Part shown: positions 24,731-32,822 of the stretch, piece after piece
Position numbering within the stretch: position 1 is the first letter of the stretch
Layout: every line of letters starts with the position of its first letter
Assembly (NCBI GenBank): GCA_963809815.1
Contig: CAWELM010000015.1
Coordinates: 62,001-126,000, forward strand
DNA from: CAVVJA01 sp963809815
GTDB taxonomy: Bacteria > Actinomycetota > Actinomycetes > Mycobacteriales > Jatrophihabitantaceae
Direction: 5' to 3'
Length of the DNA stretch: 64,000 nt
The notes under the pieces: generated by a model
The model's database searches: none
Seen by the model: the letters and a program-made list of their open reading frames with translations, nothing else
Told to the model about the DNA's origin: nothing
Position numbers and translations under genes: made by a program

Positions 24731-25792
24731 GTGCCACCGCTGAGTCGCGCCGAGCAGGATCAGGTGGTTCTCGCCGTGGACGGCAACTCACTCGTCCACC
24801 GCAGCTACCACTCCCAGGCCGGCACGGGTCTGCACGGCGCGGACGGCGACCCGATCTGGGCAGTGCGGGGGCTGCTCACGCAACTGGTCGCCGCGGTCGA
24901 TCGCTTCCAACCGGATGTCGTGGTCGTCGGCTTCGACGATCCGGATCGGAGCTGGCGTCGAGAGAAATGGCCCCAGTACAAGGCAAATCGTTCCGACAAG
25001 TTGCCGACACTGGTGCGCCAGCTCGAGGTTGCCACGGAGGTGCTGCGAGATCTGGGGGTTGGCGTTATCGTTCCCGCCGGTCTGGAGGCCGACGACGTGC
25101 TGGCCTCCGCTGCTCGTGCCGTCGCTGCAGCGGGTGGTACCACCGTGATCGTTACGTCCGATCGCGACGCCTTCGCGCTCATCGGCGCGGGCACGCACGT
25201 GCTGCGCATCATCAACGGTGGCGTCGAGTGTTCGCCGCTGATCACGGCCGAGCGACTGGTCTTGCTGCTCGGCGTCCGGCCCGACCAATACCCGGACTTC
25301 GCCGCGTTACGCGGTGATCCGTCTGACAACCTGCCCGGAGTACGCGGGATCGGAGCCAAGACCGCCGCCCGGATTCTCGCCGAGTTGGGCTCCGCGGCAA
25401 CTGCCTTCGCCGGGCCGGAAGAGGTGGCGCGTTCCGTGGGGTCGTCCGTGGCGCAACGGCTCCAGGCGCCCGACGCCCGCGCGATCTGGGAGCTCAATCG
25501 GCAGGTAATGGCTATGCGGGATGACGTCCCTATCGACGTTGCCGCGCTGCCTTCACTGCCCCTGCCGCTGGCGTCCGTGCGCGCCACCTTTGCTGCGATG
25601 CAGTTGCGCTGGACTACGGCCGAGGCCCTGCGTGTCTTGTGCGGCGAACCGGGCTCCGCTACCGACGAGCGCCGGCAGGCGTGGGACTACGTGCCACCCG
25701 ACGTCGTCAGCTGGGCACCGCGCCCAGGTCCGATCGTGCGCCGCAAGGTGCGCGAGGCTGTCGCCGCCAACCAGCTCGCGCTGTTCGACTGA
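24731..25792 (+). CDS. 5'-3' exonuclease (PolI N-terminal-like, FEN family)
   Basis: A 353-residue stand-alone homologue of the PolI 5' nuclease domain. Metal-binding acidic clusters are VLAVDGNSLVHRSYH near the start, VVVVGFDDPDRSWRREKWPQYKANR, GLEADDVLASAA, IVTSDRDAFALI, and the helix-hairpin-helix LRGDPSDNLPGVRGIGAKTAARIL. I chose GTG 24731, because GGGGGAGGAG at 24711-24720 gives an ideal spacing. A TTG at 24692 adds 13 unrelated residues immediately after the mqnA stop. About 45 residues after the nuclease core (AWDYVPPDVVSW...) are an extra tail. Why it sits inside the menaquinone cluster is unknown. Confidence 0.88.
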   Translation: MPPLSRAEQDQVVLAVDGNSLVHRSYHSQAGTGLHGADGDPIWAVRGLLTQLVAAVDRFQPDVVVVGFDDPDRSWRREKWPQYKANRSDKLPTLVRQLEVATEVLRDLGVGVIVPAGLEADDVLASAARAVAAAGGTTVIVTSDRDAFALIGAGTHVLRIINGGVECSPLITAERLVLLLGVRPDQYPDFAALRGDPSDNLPGVRGIGAKTAARILAELGSAATAFAGPEEVARSVGSSVAQRLQAPDARAIWELNRQVMAMRDDVPIDVAALPSLPLPLASVRATFAAMQLRWTTAEALRVLCGEPGSATDERRQAWDYVPPDVVSWAPRPGPIVRRKVREAVAANQLALFD

Positions 25793-25853
25793 ACCGGCGT
25801 CAGGTCGCCCCTGGCCTTGCTCGGATTGCCCGACGTACTTCACGCTGTGCCGT

Positions 25854-26636
25854 GTGTACGGTACGTCCGACCTGCTCGCTGCCTATGACGCGCAGCTACG
25901 CGGGCCGGCCGAGTCCGACTCGGCCGTGGAGACGGACTACGACGGGCCGCTCGTGCGCGTCCACTATCTCCATCGCGGCTTTATCGGTTATCGCAGCCTC
26001 GTAGGTCTGAGTGATCAGCAACTGGACGTGCTGATCGACCGGCAGATCACCCACTTCGCCGAACGCGGCCAGGCCTTCGAATGGAAGACGCGTGGGCACG
26101 ACTGGCCGTCGGATCTGGCCGAGCGGCTACGAGCCCACGGTTTCGAGCCCGAGCCTTGCGAGACGGTTCTTATCGGCGTGGCTGCCCGGATGGCGGTCGA
26201 CCCAATGATTCCCGACGCTGTCACGGTCCGTTCGGTGCGGGCCGACGAGGACATGCGGCGCGTCGCGGCGATGGAGTCGTCGGTGTGGGATGAGGACTGG
26301 GGCTGGCTCGCGGACGAGCTCATCGGTCTCGTCGCGGGTGGCCACACCGAGGTTCTGGTCGCTGAGTCCGTCGACCAGGTCGTGTCGGCGGGATGGATCG
26401 TTTACAAACCGGGTACCGACTTCGCCGGTATTTGGGGTGGCTCCACTCTGAAAGCCTGGCGCGGTCGGGGGATCTACCGGGCCCTGGTCGCCCGGCGGGC
26501 GAAGTTGGCCGTCGGGCACGGCTATCGCTTCTTGCAGGTGGACGCATCGGACGAAAGCCGACCGATCTTGCAACGCCTCGGGTTCGTGGCGGTGACCACC
26601 ACGACGCCGTACGTCTGGACGCCGCCCGCGTCGTAG
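25854..26636 (+). CDS. GNAT family N-acetyltransferase
   Basis: A 260-residue protein. The C-terminal about 140 residues form a GNAT fold: VTVRSVRADEDMRRVAAMESSVWDEDWGWLADEL, VLVAESVDQVVSAGWIVY, FAGIWGGSTLKAWRGRGIYRALVARRAKLAVGHGYRFLQVDASDESRPILQRLGF. Pyrophosphate-loop residues are in WRGRGIYRAL. The N-terminal about 110 residues are a family-specific extension (LLAAYDAQLR...VHYLHRGFIGYRSLVGL). Its start is not certain. I use GTG 25854, the first start codon before the conserved SDLLAAYDAQLR. The open frame continues upstream inside the exonuclease gene. Substrate unknown. Confidence 0.8.
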   Translation: MYGTSDLLAAYDAQLRGPAESDSAVETDYDGPLVRVHYLHRGFIGYRSLVGLSDQQLDVLIDRQITHFAERGQAFEWKTRGHDWPSDLAERLRAHGFEPEPCETVLIGVAARMAVDPMIPDAVTVRSVRADEDMRRVAAMESSVWDEDWGWLADELIGLVAGGHTEVLVAESVDQVVSAGWIVYKPGTDFAGIWGGSTLKAWRGRGIYRALVARRAKLAVGHGYRFLQVDASDESRPILQRLGFVAVTTTTPYVWTPPAS

Positions 26637-26654
26637 CCATTAGGGTCGCTGAAC

Positions 26655-27428
26655 GTGACCATTCGCCCAGTGCGTATCGCCCTTCAGCTTCAGCAGCAGC
26701 ACGCCGACTACCCCGCCATCCGGGATGCAGTGCACGAGGCCGAAGATCTCGGCGCTGACATCGTGTTCAACTGGGATCACTTCTATCCCCTGTACGGCCC
26801 GGATGACGACAAGCACCTGGAGTGCTGGACGATGCTCGGCGCGTGGGCGCAGCAGACCAGCCGGGTGCAGATCGGCGCCCTCGTCACGTGTAACAGCTAC
26901 CGCAACCCCGATCTGCTCGCGGACATGGCTCGAACCGTCGACAACGTCAGCAACGGGCGGTTGATCTTCGGCATCGGAGCGGGCTGGTTCCAGCGCGACT
27001 ACGACGAGTACGGTTACTCGTTCGGCACCGCCGGCAGCCGACTGGATGCGCTCGCCGAAGCGCTGCCTCGCGTCCAGCGCCGCTGGGCGAGGCTGAACCC
27101 GCCGCCCACTCGCCAGATCCCAGTCTTGATTGGCGGCGGTGGCGAGCGAAAGACGCTGCGACTGGTCGCTGCGCATGCCGACATCTGGCACAGCTTTGGC
27201 GACGTCGGGACGGTGCGCCGCAAGTCGGCCATCCTGGCCGAGCATTGTGCTGATGTTGGCCGCGACCCGGCTGAGATCGAGCGGTCGGTCGGCGTCCAGG
27301 GTGATCCGGCCCGCACCGGCCCGGCGTTACTCGACGCCGGCATAACACTTTTCTCGGTTGGTGTCGGCGGACCGCAGTATGACCTGGGCGGGTTGCGCCG
27401 TTGGGTCGCCTGGCGCGACTCCTTGTAG
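26655..27428 (+). CDS. LLM-class (probable F420-dependent) oxidoreductase
   Basis: A 257-residue luciferase-like TIM-barrel protein. The N-terminal strand is RIALQLQQQHADYPAIRDAVHEAEDLGADIVFNWDHFYPL. LGAWAQQTSRVQIGALVTCNSYRNPDLLADMARTVDNVSNGRLIFGIGAGWFQRDYDEYG is the cofactor-side segment, and IPVLIGGGGERKTLRLVAAHADIWH is the family motif. This class commonly uses F420 in actinobacteria, though F420 versus FMN cannot be decided here. The start is GTG 26655. It lies directly before mqnC, but a role in menaquinone synthesis is not known. Confidence 0.87.
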   Translation: MTIRPVRIALQLQQQHADYPAIRDAVHEAEDLGADIVFNWDHFYPLYGPDDDKHLECWTMLGAWAQQTSRVQIGALVTCNSYRNPDLLADMARTVDNVSNGRLIFGIGAGWFQRDYDEYGYSFGTAGSRLDALAEALPRVQRRWARLNPPPTRQIPVLIGGGGERKTLRLVAAHADIWHSFGDVGTVRRKSAILAEHCADVGRDPAEIERSVGVQGDPARTGPALLDAGITLFSVGVGGPQYDLGGLRRWVAWRDSL

Positions 27429-27451
27429 CGGTCGGCCGTACCCTGGGCGCT

Positions 27452-28621
27452 ATGCCAGGACAGACTTCGCCGCTGCTCGAGCGTGCAGCGGACGGTGGCC
27501 GCATCAGTCCCGATGAGGCGCTGGAGCTCTACACCGACGCGCCGCTGCACGGGCTGGGACAGGCCGCCGATGCGGTACGCCGCCGGCGTTACCCGGACAA
27601 CATCGCGACGTACATCATCGACCGCAACATCAACTACACGAACGTCTGCGTAACTGCGTGCAAGTTCTGCGCTTTCTACCGCCCACCGCGACACGACGAG
27701 GGCTGGACGCATTCCGTCGATGAGATTATTCGCAGATGTGGAGAAGCCGTCGAGCTCGGCGCAACCCAGATCATGCTGCAGGGCGGCCACTCCCCCGAGC
27801 TCGGCATTGAGTGGTATGAGGAGACGTTCGCGGCCATCAAGGGGGCCCACCCGCAGCTGACCCTGCATTCGCTCGGCGGATCCGAGGTCATGCACATTTC
27901 ACGCACGTCCGATCTCGACGTCCCTACGGTTATCGCTCGACTGCACCGGGCCGGGCTGGACAGCTTTGCCGGGGCGGGCGCGGAAATTCTCGTCGCCCGG
28001 CCGCGTACTGCGATCGCGCCGTTGAAGGAGTCGGGCGAGGCCTGGCTCGCGGTCATGGAGGCGGCGCACGAGCAAGGTGTCGAATCCACCGCCACGTTCA
28101 TGATGGGGACGGGCGAGACCAATGCCGAGCGCATCGAGCATTTGCGAATGATCCGCGATGTGCAGGACCGCACCGGTGGTTTCCGCTCATTCATTCCTTG
28201 GACGTATCAGCCGGAGAACAATCATCTGAAGGGACGGACGCAGGCGACGAGCCTGGAATACCTGCGCCTGGTCGCCGTCGCTCGGCTGTTCTTCGACAAC
28301 ATCAATCACCTGCAAGGGTCATGGCTGACCACGGGGAAGGACATCGGCCAGCTGACCTTGCACTTCGGCGCCGACGACCTCGGTTCGGTGATGCTCGAGG
28401 AGAACGTCGTGTCGTCGGCCGGGGCGCGGCATCGCAGCAATCTCACCGAGCTCATCGAGTTGATCCGCGGGGCCGGGCGGATCCCGGCTCAGCGCGACAC
28501 GTTGTACCGCCACCTCGTCGTGCACGAGGATCCCGCGCTCGACCCGGTCGACCCCCGCGTCCATTCGCACTTCTCCTCGACCGCGCTGCCGCTCGTGCCA
28601 GCGCAACGGGCCGCGAGCTAG
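27452..28621 (+). CDS. mqnC: Cyclic dehypoxanthinyl futalosine synthase MqnC
   Basis: A 389-residue radical SAM enzyme that cyclises dehypoxanthinylfutalosine. The cluster motif CVTACKFC has C66, C70 and C73, preceded by IIDRNINYTNVC. ATQIMLQGGHSPELGIEWYEETF and LGGSEVMHISRTSDL separate it from MqnE. The C-terminal FGADDLGSVMLEENVVSSAGA is MqnC-specific. I chose ATG 27452. Upstream in-frame codons lie in the LLM gene. Its substrate needs a futalosine hydrolase (mqnB) or an adenosine deaminase route, neither of which is in the window. Confidence 0.94.
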   Translation: MPGQTSPLLERAADGGRISPDEALELYTDAPLHGLGQAADAVRRRRYPDNIATYIIDRNINYTNVCVTACKFCAFYRPPRHDEGWTHSVDEIIRRCGEAVELGATQIMLQGGHSPELGIEWYEETFAAIKGAHPQLTLHSLGGSEVMHISRTSDLDVPTVIARLHRAGLDSFAGAGAEILVARPRTAIAPLKESGEAWLAVMEAAHEQGVESTATFMMGTGETNAERIEHLRMIRDVQDRTGGFRSFIPWTYQPENNHLKGRTQATSLEYLRLVAVARLFFDNINHLQGSWLTTGKDIGQLTLHFGADDLGSVMLEENVVSSAGARHRSNLTELIELIRGAGRIPAQRDTLYRHLVVHEDPALDPVDPRVHSHFSSTALPLVPAQRAAS

Positions 28622-28636
28622 CAGCCACCAACGGCC

Positions 28637-29542
28637 ATGTCCCTAGCTGTCGCGATACCGTGCGGGATCGCTGCCGCGGTGGCCTACGGCGGGGCAACGG
28701 CCGTCCAACACTCGGCAGCGCACACCGGCACTGGTGAGGCGGACGCCGTCGGTCTGTTGCGGCTGCTGACCAGTCCCCGATGGTGGCTATCCGTCGCTGG
28801 GGACGGGGTTGGCCTGCTGCTCCAGGTGGTGGCGCTTGCCACGGGGCCAGTCGTGCTCATCCAACCGCTACTGGTCCTCGCCCTACCGGTATCGCTGATC
28901 GTCGGCTTTCTGATCGGCGGGCCGCGGCCGCGCGGCGCGGACTACGCCGCGTGCGCGTCGATCATCGCCGGCCTCGCGGTGTTCTTCGTCCTCGTTGGCG
29001 ACCCCGGCGAGGGCGAGCCGCTCCGTCCCGGAGCGGCTCTCGTCACTATCCTGATCGGGCTCGCGGTCGGCGCGGCCATCCTGCTCGCCGTCCGCGGCCG
29101 TCGGCCGGCGATCCGCGCCGTCGGGTACGGCTGCGTGGCAGGCGGTTTCTTCGGGATGGTTGGCGTCATGATCAACACGGTGGCTCAGACGTTCGACGCC
29201 AGCTCGTGGAGTGGGTTCGCGCATCCCGAGGGGCTCGTTCCGCTGATCGGGGCGGTGGCGCTGGGCGCCTTGGGTTTTACCCTCACCCAGATCTCGTTCC
29301 AGATCGGTGCTCTTGGTGCGAGCTTCCCCGCGAATGAGTCCACGGCTCCGCTCGTCGCGGTTCTGCTCGGCGCCGTCCTGCTGCACGAAGAAGTGCCCCT
29401 GTCGCCGTTGTATGTCATCGGCTACGTGCTCTGTTTCGCTGCCATCGTTTACGGCACGATTCGGCTCGCCAACTCGCCGTCGCTCGAGCATGCTCCGGAA
29501 TCGGCGGATGCGAGTCCGGTCGCAGAGACGGGGCGGCCGTGA
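28637..29542 (+). CDS. DMT/EamA-type membrane transporter
   Basis: A 301-residue protein with about nine or ten hydrophobic helices in two repeats, such as VVLIQPLLVLALPVSLIVGFLIGG and PLIGAVALGALGFTLTQISFQIGALGASFPANESTAPLVAVLLGAVLLHEEV. The last motif is the EamA repeat signature with its conserved E near helix 9. A cytoplasmic acidic tail ends the protein. It is encoded 15 bp after mqnC and overlaps menG by 4 bp, hence co-translated with menaquinone genes. Substrate unknown. It could export a metabolite rather than act in quinone synthesis. Confidence 0.8.
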   Translation: MSLAVAIPCGIAAAVAYGGATAVQHSAAHTGTGEADAVGLLRLLTSPRWWLSVAGDGVGLLLQVVALATGPVVLIQPLLVLALPVSLIVGFLIGGPRPRGADYAACASIIAGLAVFFVLVGDPGEGEPLRPGAALVTILIGLAVGAAILLAVRGRRPAIRAVGYGCVAGGFFGMVGVMINTVAQTFDASSWSGFAHPEGLVPLIGAVALGALGFTLTQISFQIGALGASFPANESTAPLVAVLLGAVLLHEEVPLSPLYVIGYVLCFAAIVYGTIRLANSPSLEHAPESADASPVAETGRP

Positions 29543-30243
29543 ACCGCGCCACGCTGGACAAGAAGCCGGTCGAGGTCGCCTCCATGTTCGACGGTGTCGC
29601 CCGTCGCTACGACATCACGAACAGCGTGATGTCGTTGGGCATGGACCATGTGTGGCGGCGCCGCACCCGGCAGGCGATAGAGCCACAACCAGGAGAACGG
29701 ATCCTCGACCTGGCGGCCGGAACCGGCGTTTCCACCGCGGAGCTCGCCGACCGTACTTCGTGCCGACCGGTCGCCTGTGACTTCTCGTTAGGCATGCTGC
29801 GCGCCGGGCGGGCCCGCAAGAATCGGCGCACGGTCCCGTTCGTTGCTGGCGACGCTTTGCACTTGCCGTTTCCGGACGGGGTATTCGATGCGGTCACGAT
29901 CACCTTCGGGCTGCGCAACGTCGCTGATCCCGGCACCGCGTTGCGCGAGATGGCTCGGGTCGTGCGGCCCGGTGGCCGGCTCGTCGTCTGCGAGTTCAGC
30001 CGGCCGAGGTTCGCGCCGTTTCGTTTCGTCTACACCCGCTATCTGCTCACCGCCTTGCCACTGATCGCGCGCATCGTGTCGTCCAACGCTGACGCCTATG
30101 ACTATTTGGCCGAATCCATTCGGGCCTGGCCGGATCAGGAAGCACTGGCGCAGCGCATCGACGCCAACGGATGGACCGACGTGCGATGGCGCAACCTGAC
30201 GGGCGGGGCCGTCGCACTGCACCATGCGCACCGGATAGCGTGA
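29539..30243 (+). CDS. menG: Demethylmenaquinone methyltransferase MenG/UbiE
   Basis: A 234-residue SAM-dependent methyltransferase catalysing the last step of menaquinone synthesis. VASMFDGVARRYDITNSVMSLGMDHVWRRR is the UbiE N-terminal signature, ILDLAAGTGVSTAELA is SAM motif I, and FDAVTITFGLRNVADPGTALREMARVVRPGGRLVVCEFSRP is the second UbiE signature. The residues after it (DAYDYLAESIRAWPDQEALAQRI) are the normal tail. The start is GTG 29539, overlapping the transporter stop. Confidence 0.93.
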   Translation: MNRATLDKKPVEVASMFDGVARRYDITNSVMSLGMDHVWRRRTRQAIEPQPGERILDLAAGTGVSTAELADRTSCRPVACDFSLGMLRAGRARKNRRTVPFVAGDALHLPFPDGVFDAVTITFGLRNVADPGTALREMARVVRPGGRLVVCEFSRPRFAPFRFVYTRYLLTALPLIARIVSSNADAYDYLAESIRAWPDQEALAQRIDANGWTDVRWRNLTGGAVALHHAHRIA

Positions 30244-30317
30244 GCGCAGCGGCCCAACCCGATGCCGCTTCCCCCGCGGATCGATGATCCGTCCCATCGT
30301 ATGGAGAAAGGACTCGC

Positions 30318-30602
30318 ATGACCATGAGTGACGACGAGGCCACGTCGGCCGGTAGTGACCGTGGTGCGGACGGCGCGGCTGACAGTGGCGGTGACGGCGG
30401 CGCTGACTTCGGCGACGGCGGCGCGGACGGAGCGGCCGGCGACGGCGGTGCCGACGGTGGCGCAGACGGTGGTGCCGATCGCGGCGCCGGCGATAGCGGC
30501 GCTGATGGTGGCGCCGACAGCGGTGGCGACGGGTCGGCCGGTGAGCCGACGGGTCGGCAGGTGACGGCGGAGCCGACGGGCCGGCTGGAGGCTGATCGGT
30601 GA
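30318..30602 (+). CDS. Gly/Ala/Asp-repeat protein, candidate JmjC substrate
   Basis: A 94-residue protein from ATG 30318, with an excellent GAGAAAGGA ribosome binding site at 30304-30312. The central part (about 14-74) is a run of GAD and GGD units (eight GAD triplets at 16, 28, 35, 44, 48, 52, 61 and 65) with 18 Asp in total. It has no Cys, Lys, His, Trp or Tyr, and only one Phe. The tail (75-94) repeats EPTGR twice (76-80 and 85-89). The stop overlaps the JmjC gene start by 4 bp. It has no signal peptide or membrane helix. I infer a leaderless or tail-recognised protein substrate for the oxygenase encoded next. Binding of divalent metal through Asp-Gly repeats is another reading. Confidence 0.72.
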   Translation: MTMSDDEATSAGSDRGADGAADSGGDGGADFGDGGADGAAGDGGADGGADGGADRGAGDSGADGGADSGGDGSAGEPTGRQVTAEPTGRLEADR

Positions 30603-31864
30603 GAGAAGCCGGCGCAGCGCCCCATCCGGGCGGCCTAGCTAGCGACCGTTTCACGGCGCTGCGCCGGTGCATTGCCTGCGATACAGCCACATTCGCGGCC
30701 ACCCGCTGGGGTCGAGCGCCGCTACTCACCCGACAGGGCGAGCTCGATCGGGATTTCGCCGATCTGCTCGACGCGGCCGGGATCGACGAGCTCGTGTCCC
30801 GCCGCGGCCTGCGCACTCCATTCCTCCGGATGGCGAAGGATGGAACGGTGCTTCCGGCTTCCCGCTTCACGCGGGGCGGCGGCGCGGGAGCCGGCGTTAC
30901 GGACCAAGCAGCCGACGACCGAATCCTGACGGAGATGGGCAGCGGCAGCACCTTGGTGCTGCAAGGCCTTCATCGCACATGGCCGCCACTCGTCGACTTT
31001 GCCACCGACCTGGCATCAGAGCTGGGCCACCCGGTTCAGGTCAATGCGTACATCACGCCCGCGGAGAACCGCGGGTTCGCTGCGCACTACGACGTGCATG
31101 ATGTCTTCGTCCTTCAGATCGCGGGCCACAAGCGGTGGCACGTTCACGAGCCAGTCGTGCGGAACCCGCTGCCCGACCAACCGTGGCAACAGCATCGGGC
31201 CGCGGTGGCATCGCGTGCCGCCGAGCAAGCACTGATCGATGTCGTGCTCGAGCCAGGAGACTCGCTCTACCTGCCCCGCGGCTACCTGCACTCGGCGGAC
31301 GCTCTCGGGGAGATCTCCATCCACCTGACGGTCGGCGTCCATCCGGTAACCCGTCATCATCTCGTCCGGCAGCTCATCGCGAGAGCTCAGGACGACCCGG
31401 CGCTGCGGACGTCGCTGCCGATGGGAGTCGATCTCGGTGACTCGCAGGTGCTGGCGGCGGAGCTGTCGGCGACCGTGTCCGCTCTCGCCGCGCACCTCGC
31501 GTCGGCGGCTGGCTCGGCCGCGGTGGAGGCGCTCGCAGCTGCGGTCGCCGATGAGGTGACCACCCAGACCAGGCCGGCGCCCTTGGGGCCACTGGCGCAG
31601 CTGCGGGCTGTCGAAACGCTCGGGCCCGAGACGGCACTTTCGCTGCGACGAGGTCTCCGGTGCCGGATCACCCGTCGCGGCGGGGAGCTGCAGCTTCGCC
31701 TGCTCGACCGGACAATCGAGCTGGCCATTTCGGCCGAGAACGCCGTCAAGGCGGTGCTGACCGGGGAACTCCTGACGCCGGCCTCGTTGCCCGGGTTGGA
31801 TGCGGACGAGCAGCTCGCACTTGCGCGGCGATTGCTGCGCGAGGGCGTGCTCGTGCCGGCCTGA
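30599..31864 (+). CDS. JmjC-type cupin Fe(II)/2-oxoglutarate oxygenase
   Basis: A 421-residue protein starting at GTG 30599, overlapping the upstream repeat-protein gene. Residues about 115-250 form a JmjC domain. The metal triad is H163-x-D165 (AAHYDVHDVF) and H231 (LPRGYLHSA), with GHKRWHVHEP providing the probable 2-oxoglutarate Lys (178). About 320-421 resembles the winged-helix C-domain of ribosomal oxygenases such as YcfD and NO66 (LRRGLRCRITRRGGELQLRLLDRTIELA...). Ribosomal-protein hydroxylation is therefore an alternative to acting on the adjacent Asp-rich protein. Close gene coupling favours the adjacent substrate or a shared process. Confidence 0.85.
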   Translation: MREAGAAPHPGGLASDRFTALRRCIACDTATFAATRWGRAPLLTRQGELDRDFADLLDAAGIDELVSRRGLRTPFLRMAKDGTVLPASRFTRGGGAGAGVTDQAADDRILTEMGSGSTLVLQGLHRTWPPLVDFATDLASELGHPVQVNAYITPAENRGFAAHYDVHDVFVLQIAGHKRWHVHEPVVRNPLPDQPWQQHRAAVASRAAEQALIDVVLEPGDSLYLPRGYLHSADALGEISIHLTVGVHPVTRHHLVRQLIARAQDDPALRTSLPMGVDLGDSQVLAAELSATVSALAAHLASAAGSAAVEALAAAVADEVTTQTRPAPLGPLAQLRAVETLGPETALSLRRGLRCRITRRGGELQLRLLDRTIELAISAENAVKAVLTGELLTPASLPGLDADEQLALARRLLREGVLVPA

Positions 31865-31868
31865 GCGC

Positions 31869-32801
31869 GTGGCATCGGGACGGGAGGATGGCCGCCACCC
31901 GAGTCATCCGCGTCCACGCGAGTCGCTCGATCGATGTGCTCTGCACGCCCAACTGCGCGGCGACCCGATGCTCGGCACTGCGTTCCCGGCCAGCCGGCTC
32001 CTGCTCGTCGAGCAACCCGGACCGTGGGGCCGAGCCGGCTTACCGGCCTCCCGGTTCAACCGGGCCGCCGCGGCGGCGCTCGTCGCTCGCACGGCCGAGC
32101 GCGGGATCCGGGTCCTCGCGATCCGCCGCCCGGGGCGAACGCCACGGCGCATCGTGCGGAGATGGGCGCTGATCGACGGCCGCAGCGGTCGCGAGGCAGC
32201 CCGGTGGGGTAGCTACGAGTCGGATGCGGAGCTGCTCGAACTGCCGCTCGACGGATCGGCCGGCGAGCCAACCCAGCAGCTGGCCTACCTCGTTTGCACG
32301 CACAGCAAGCACGACACCTGCTGCGCACTGCGCGGCCGGAACGTCGCCATGGCGCTGCACGAGGTCCGGCCTGGGTTGGTATGGGAGTGCAGCCACGTGG
32401 GCGGGGAGCGCTTCGCGGCAAATGTGCTGGTGCTCCCGACGGGCCTGCTGTACGGGCGCGTACTTCCGTTCGCCGCCGCGGAGTTCGTTGCCGCCGCCGA
32501 GGCCGGCGAGGTCGTCGGTGCGTTGTTACGGGGCCGGATTGGCCTGCCGCCGGCCGCGCAGGCCGCGCTCGCATTCGCTTACGAACACCTGGCCGTCCGC
32601 CAGGTAGACGCCATACGGCTCGTGCACGCGCAGCGGGTACAGGACGGGCAAGCGATCGTGCGGCTGTCGGGACCGCACGGCCTGATCGACGTCACTGTTT
32701 TGGTCGAGCGCCACGAGGCAGATCGCCTCACCTGCGATCGGCCTGGGCCGGGCCGATTTCTGGGCTATCGGCCGGTCAGCGCTGCGCCGGTCGATGAATA
32801 G
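31869..32801 (+). CDS. Sucrase/ferredoxin-like (Suc_Fer) thioredoxin-fold [2Fe-2S] protein
   Basis: A 310-residue protein starting at GTG 31869, four bases after the JmjC stop. Cysteines C143, C151 and C152 in LVCTHSKHDTCCALRG, and C174/H176 in VWECSHVGGERFAANVLVLPTGLLYGR, are the family's cluster ligand region (the SHxGGxRFAxN motif). Thioredoxin-like ferredoxins of this family carry a [2Fe-2S] centre, and one member is a sucrase-associated protein of unclear role. Placement after the oxygenase suggests it reduces or repairs the Fe(II) centre, but this is inferred from order alone. It ends 22 bp before the oppositely encoded ppa gene. Confidence 0.85.
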   Translation: MASGREDGRHPSHPRPRESLDRCALHAQLRGDPMLGTAFPASRLLLVEQPGPWGRAGLPASRFNRAAAAALVARTAERGIRVLAIRRPGRTPRRIVRRWALIDGRSGREAARWGSYESDAELLELPLDGSAGEPTQQLAYLVCTHSKHDTCCALRGRNVAMALHEVRPGLVWECSHVGGERFAANVLVLPTGLLYGRVLPFAAAEFVAAAEAGEVVGALLRGRIGLPPAAQAALAFAYEHLAVRQVDAIRLVHAQRVQDGQAIVRLSGPHGLIDVTVLVERHEADRLTCDRPGPGRFLGYRPVSAAPVDE

Positions 32802-32822
32802 GAACCCGCCTCCGGGACAGGC

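Noticed and set aside
30350..30540. GAD-encoding repeats as a possible CRISPR array
   Set aside because: Repeat units are 9-12 bp, in frame and without unique spacers. They encode protein and follow a strong ribosome binding site.
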